Positions 61,578-64,000 of a stretch of 64,000 bases of DNA are shown piece after piece. Numbering within the stretch: position 1 is the first letter of the stretch; each line of letters starts with the position of its first letter. The notes beneath the pieces were generated by a model, which was not told the origin of the DNA, made no database searches, and saw only the letters and a program-made list of their open reading frames with translations. Position numbers and translations under genes: made by a program. Where the stretch lies: contig NZ_JAGETY010000002.1 in NCBI RefSeq assembly GCF_017571525.1, positions 186,001 through 250,000 of the forward strand. Reading direction: 5' to 3'. Origin of the DNA: Hymenobacter sp. BT559. GTDB lineage: Bacteria > Bacteroidota > Bacteroidia > Cytophagales > Hymenobacteraceae.

Positions 61578-63527
61578 CTAGGGCACCTGCTCTATGCGGG
61601 CGGCGAAACCGCCGTCGGGCACCATGGTCAGGGTGATGGCTTCACCGGCTTGCAGGGGCTGCACGAGGCGCTTGAAGTCCATGGCCTGCACGTCGGCATT
61701 GACGCCATCCTTGATTAAAGTCAGTTGGTAGTGCTTGCCCTTGTCCAGAAAGTCAGTTCGCAGCGTCACTTCATGAGCCTTTTCGGCAGTCATGCCGCCC
61801 ACAAACCACGTGGTGCCCTTGCGCTTGGCCGTGACGATGTAGTCACCCACGGCTGCTTCCAGCACGCGGGTTTCGTTCCAGGTTCCGGGCACGGCGGTGA
61901 TGAAGGACGTGGTTTCGGGCTCGCGCAGGTAGTTGAAGGGGTTGTCGGCCAGCATCTGCAAGCCGCTGGTAAACACGAGGTACATGGCCAGCTGGTGGCC
62001 GCGGGTGCCGATGCTCATCGTGTTCACCCAGTTGGGGCGGTAGTCTTTGGGGTGGGCCGAGCGCATGGCGCCGGGCGTGTAGTCCATGGGACCTACCGCG
62101 TTGCGCAGAAACGGCAGAAACAGGTTGTTTTTGGGAGTGGCCAGGCCCCCACCGATGTTCTGCTCCATGCCTATCACGCCTTCGTAGGACAGCACATTGG
62201 GGTACGCCACTTCTAAGCCGGCGGGCTTGAAGGCGCCGTGAAAATCGACCAGCAAATGGTGCTGGGCCGCCTGCCGGGCTACGCGGGTGTAATAGTTGAC
62301 CATCCACTGGTCGCTGCGGTCCATGAAATCGATTTTCATGCCCGCGATGCCCCACTTTTCCAGCGTTTCAAACACGCTCGGGTTGTTTTCCACGGCTAGC
62401 CAGGTAAACCACAGCAGAATCCGGACGTTCTTGCTTTTGGCGTAGGCAATGAGCTCCTGCAGGTTGATGGTGGGGTTGGGCTCAAAGGGGTTAAGCGTCG
62501 TTTTGGCCCAGCCCTCGTCCATGAGGATGTAGGGAATGCCGAACCGGGACGCAAAGTCGATGTAGTACTTGTAGGTGTCCTGGTTGTAGCCCGACTTAAA
62601 ATCGACCCCGTACACGTAAGCGTTGTGCCACCACTCCCAGGTCACCTGCCCGGGCTTAATCCAGCTGGTTTCTGTCAGCTGGTTGGGGGTGCTCAGCTTG
62701 TAAGCCATCTGGTTGGCGGCCAGCTGGGTATCGTGTACCGTAATGACCAGGAAGCGCCACGGAAACGAGCGCCGGCCCGCCGTTTTGGCCAGGTACGGCG
62801 CTTCGCGCACAATCTTGACGCTGCGGTCGCCATCGGGGCCAACCTGCACGGGCGCCTTCGGAAACGTGGCCGCGACGGTTTGCCCATCCACGGCTTTCAC
62901 AAACAGGCCGGGGTAGTCGTAGAGGTCGGCTTCCGAAAATAGCACTTTAAGCTTGGGCGTGGCAAAGAGCATCGGCAGCACACTCATTTTCTCGCGGCTC
63001 ACGGCCTGCAAGGGCTGGCGCTGGTACAGGATTTCGTAGGCCGTTTTGAAGCTGCCCGTTTCGAGGTAGGCCGTTTCGACGGGGCTAGCGAAGTGCAGGT
63101 GCACGTCTTCGCTGCTGACTTCCACCGAGTCGGGCTTGTTGGTGATGAACCGGTAGGCCACCCCGTCGTTGTAGGCCCGAAACTCGACGCTGAAATCGTT
63201 TTTAAACTCCAGCTTCAGCAGGTTGTAGGTGTTGTGGACGGTACTATTCGCAAAGGCCACTACGGGCTGCGAAGTGGCGTTCACTGCCGAAACCGACTTT
63301 TTGCGCAACTGCGGCTGCTCGCCCAGGCGCTGGCTAGCCAGGTTAAGCTGCAGGAAAGCATCTTGCAGCAGCGGGGTGCCGGCCAACGCCACCGAATAGC
63401 TGATTTTCTCCTTCAGCTCGACGGCCACGCTAATGCGCTTATCGGGGGAAAGCAACGTAATGGGCGCCCCTAGCAAGCGGGCCGTGAGCAACAAACATCC
63501 AGCGGTGAGGCAGAGTATTCTTGGCAT
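61578..63527 (-). CDS. GH97 retaining alpha-glycosidase
   Basis: A 649-residue protein with a signal peptide (to about residue 20), an N-terminal beta-sandwich (~25-270), a TIM barrel (VTWEWWHNAYVYGVDF, ILMDEGWAKTT) and a C-terminal all-beta domain. The putative nucleophile is Asp400 in MKIDFMDRSDQ, and Glu449 in SYEGVIGME is the likely acid/base. This layout matches retaining GH97 alpha-galactosidase-like members rather than inverting SusB. It has no SusC/SusD neighbours in the window. The start is near the edge of the AT-rich island. Confidence 0.92.
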   Translation of the reverse strand: MPRILCLTAGCLLLTARLLGAPITLLSPDKRISVAVELKEKISYSVALAGTPLLQDAFLQLNLASQRLGEQPQLRKKSVSAVNATSQPVVAFANSTVHNTYNLLKLEFKNDFSVEFRAYNDGVAYRFITNKPDSVEVSSEDVHLHFASPVETAYLETGSFKTAYEILYQRQPLQAVSREKMSVLPMLFATPKLKVLFSEADLYDYPGLFVKAVDGQTVAATFPKAPVQVGPDGDRSVKIVREAPYLAKTAGRRSFPWRFLVITVHDTQLAANQMAYKLSTPNQLTETSWIKPGQVTWEWWHNAYVYGVDFKSGYNQDTYKYYIDFASRFGIPYILMDEGWAKTTLNPFEPNPTINLQELIAYAKSKNVRILLWFTWLAVENNPSVFETLEKWGIAGMKIDFMDRSDQWMVNYYTRVARQAAQHHLLVDFHGAFKPAGLEVAYPNVLSYEGVIGMEQNIGGGLATPKNNLFLPFLRNAVGPMDYTPGAMRSAHPKDYRPNWVNTMSIGTRGHQLAMYLVFTSGLQMLADNPFNYLREPETTSFITAVPGTWNETRVLEAAVGDYIVTAKRKGTTWFVGGMTAEKAHEVTLRTDFLDKGKHYQLTLIKDGVNADVQAMDFKRLVQPLQAGEAITLTMVPDGGFAARIEQVP

Positions 63528-63676
63528 GAGGTCAGCGTTGTAGGGCAGGCTCCTTGTAGGGCAGAAAGGTAGGGCGCGCAGGGGCTACGCCGAACGCGCC
63601 AAGCACCTTAGTAGTCGGAAGGCGCCACGCCGGGCTTAGTGGCGCTACCTTCGAACTATTCGTTTAGCTGCTTCTT

Positions 63677-64000
63677 ATGTCCTTGCTCACCTCGCGGTGG
63701 CCGCTTTATGCGGCCCTGGGCCTCGCAGGCCTGCTTAGCCTCGGCTGGTTGCGGCCATCGCCCTCGGCCAGCCTGGCCGCGCGCCCGGCCTTCGCCTCCA
63801 GTCGGCCCAATACCCTGACGGCCGCCGAGCGGCGTGCCGGCTGGCAGCTGCTCTTCGATGGCCGCACCACCCAGGGCTGGCGCAGCGCGAAAGGCCCCGA
63901 GTTTCCGACCCACGGCTGGCGGGTGGCCGACGGCACCCTGACAACCCTGGCGGCCGACGGCAAAGAGTCGGCCAATGGCGGCGATATCATCACGCGGGAG
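63677..64000 (+). CDS. DUF1080 / 3-keto-disaccharide hydrolase protein, 5' part
   Basis: The frame starts at 63677 (MSLLTSRWPLYAALGLAGLL) and runs off the right edge. After a signal-anchor segment come WQLLFDGRTTQGWR, FPTHGWRVADGTL and GGDIITRE, the conserved beginning of the DUF1080/3-keto-disaccharide hydrolase concanavalin-like domain found in secreted sugar-active proteins. It is divergent from GH97, with a 149-bp spacer. Confidence 0.88.
   Translation, partial: MSLLTSRWPLYAALGLAGLLSLGWLRPSPSASLAARPAFASSRPNTLTAAERRAGWQLLFDGRTTQGWRSAKGPEFPTHGWRVADGTLTTLAADGKESANGGDIITRE

Noticed and set aside
1..64000. CRISPR array
   Set aside because: The repeats seen are inverted, differ in sequence and are dispersed singly; there is no regular direct repeat with unique spacers and no cas gene.

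Overview
The window looks like a chromosomal segment of a pigmented, GC-rich member of the Bacteroidota, most likely Hymenobacter or a close relative. The evidence is the Bacteroidota-type dcw cluster without murF, a SusC/SusD pair run by FecI/FecR-type regulators, TAnnTTTG -7 promoter boxes, a carotenoid locus with crtW and crtZ, and very frequent GCTAGCC-type words. The genus is inferred from protein style; no database was searched.

Layout. 1-2808: the end of an MbnP-like protein followed by two di-heme cytochrome c peroxidase lipoproteins. 2970-19885 (minus strand): the division and cell-wall cluster mraZ-rsmH-ftsL-ftsI-murE-mraY-murD-ftsW-murG-murC-ftsQ-ftsA-ftsZ, with a likely MraZ-controlled promoter at its head. 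20316-37647 (plus strand): a polysaccharide utilisation locus with an ECF sigma factor, an SGNH/LamG esterase, FecR, SusC with an STN domain, SusD, three GH30 enzymes, a GH5 enzyme, an alpha/beta esterase, an unknown secreted protein and a second SGNH hydrolase. Its enzyme set suggests a beta-glucan, possibly fungal beta-1,6-glucan. 37797-41136: a probable metal (copper-like) uptake set of an HYC_CC_PP-like protein, a TonB-dependent receptor and an HMA-domain protein. 41256-42215: rlmF.

42272-53232 is a pigment and isoprenoid region. crtI, crtB, an unknown gene, ispH and crtW run on the minus strand. Divergent to them is a bicistron of a frameshifted nitroreductase and a PaaK-like adenylate-forming enzyme. 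Then come, on the minus strand, crtZ, a CarH-like MerR regulator that lacks the B12-ligand residues, and an ECF sigma factor, followed by an enoyl-CoA hydratase. 53398-59898 is housekeeping: comEC, a GNAT, phoH, a SAM hydrolase, a small lipoprotein, an ABM monooxygenase and hscB. A tRNA-Leu(CAA) at 59922-60003 is followed by an AT-rich island (about 60200-61300) carrying a two-gene unit of a multi-spanning membrane protein and a small soluble protein, neither recognised. A homopolymer frameshift interrupts the membrane gene near its 5' end. The right end holds a GH97 glycosidase and the start of a DUF1080 (3-keto-disaccharide hydrolase) protein.

Intergenic spaces are packed with palindromic elements of at least six sequence types. 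Several supply terminators or even the stop codons of flanking genes. The best candidates for new biology are the AT-rich two-gene unit beside the tRNA, the B12-ligand-less CarH-like regulator beside crtZ, and the stop-codon-donating palindromes.
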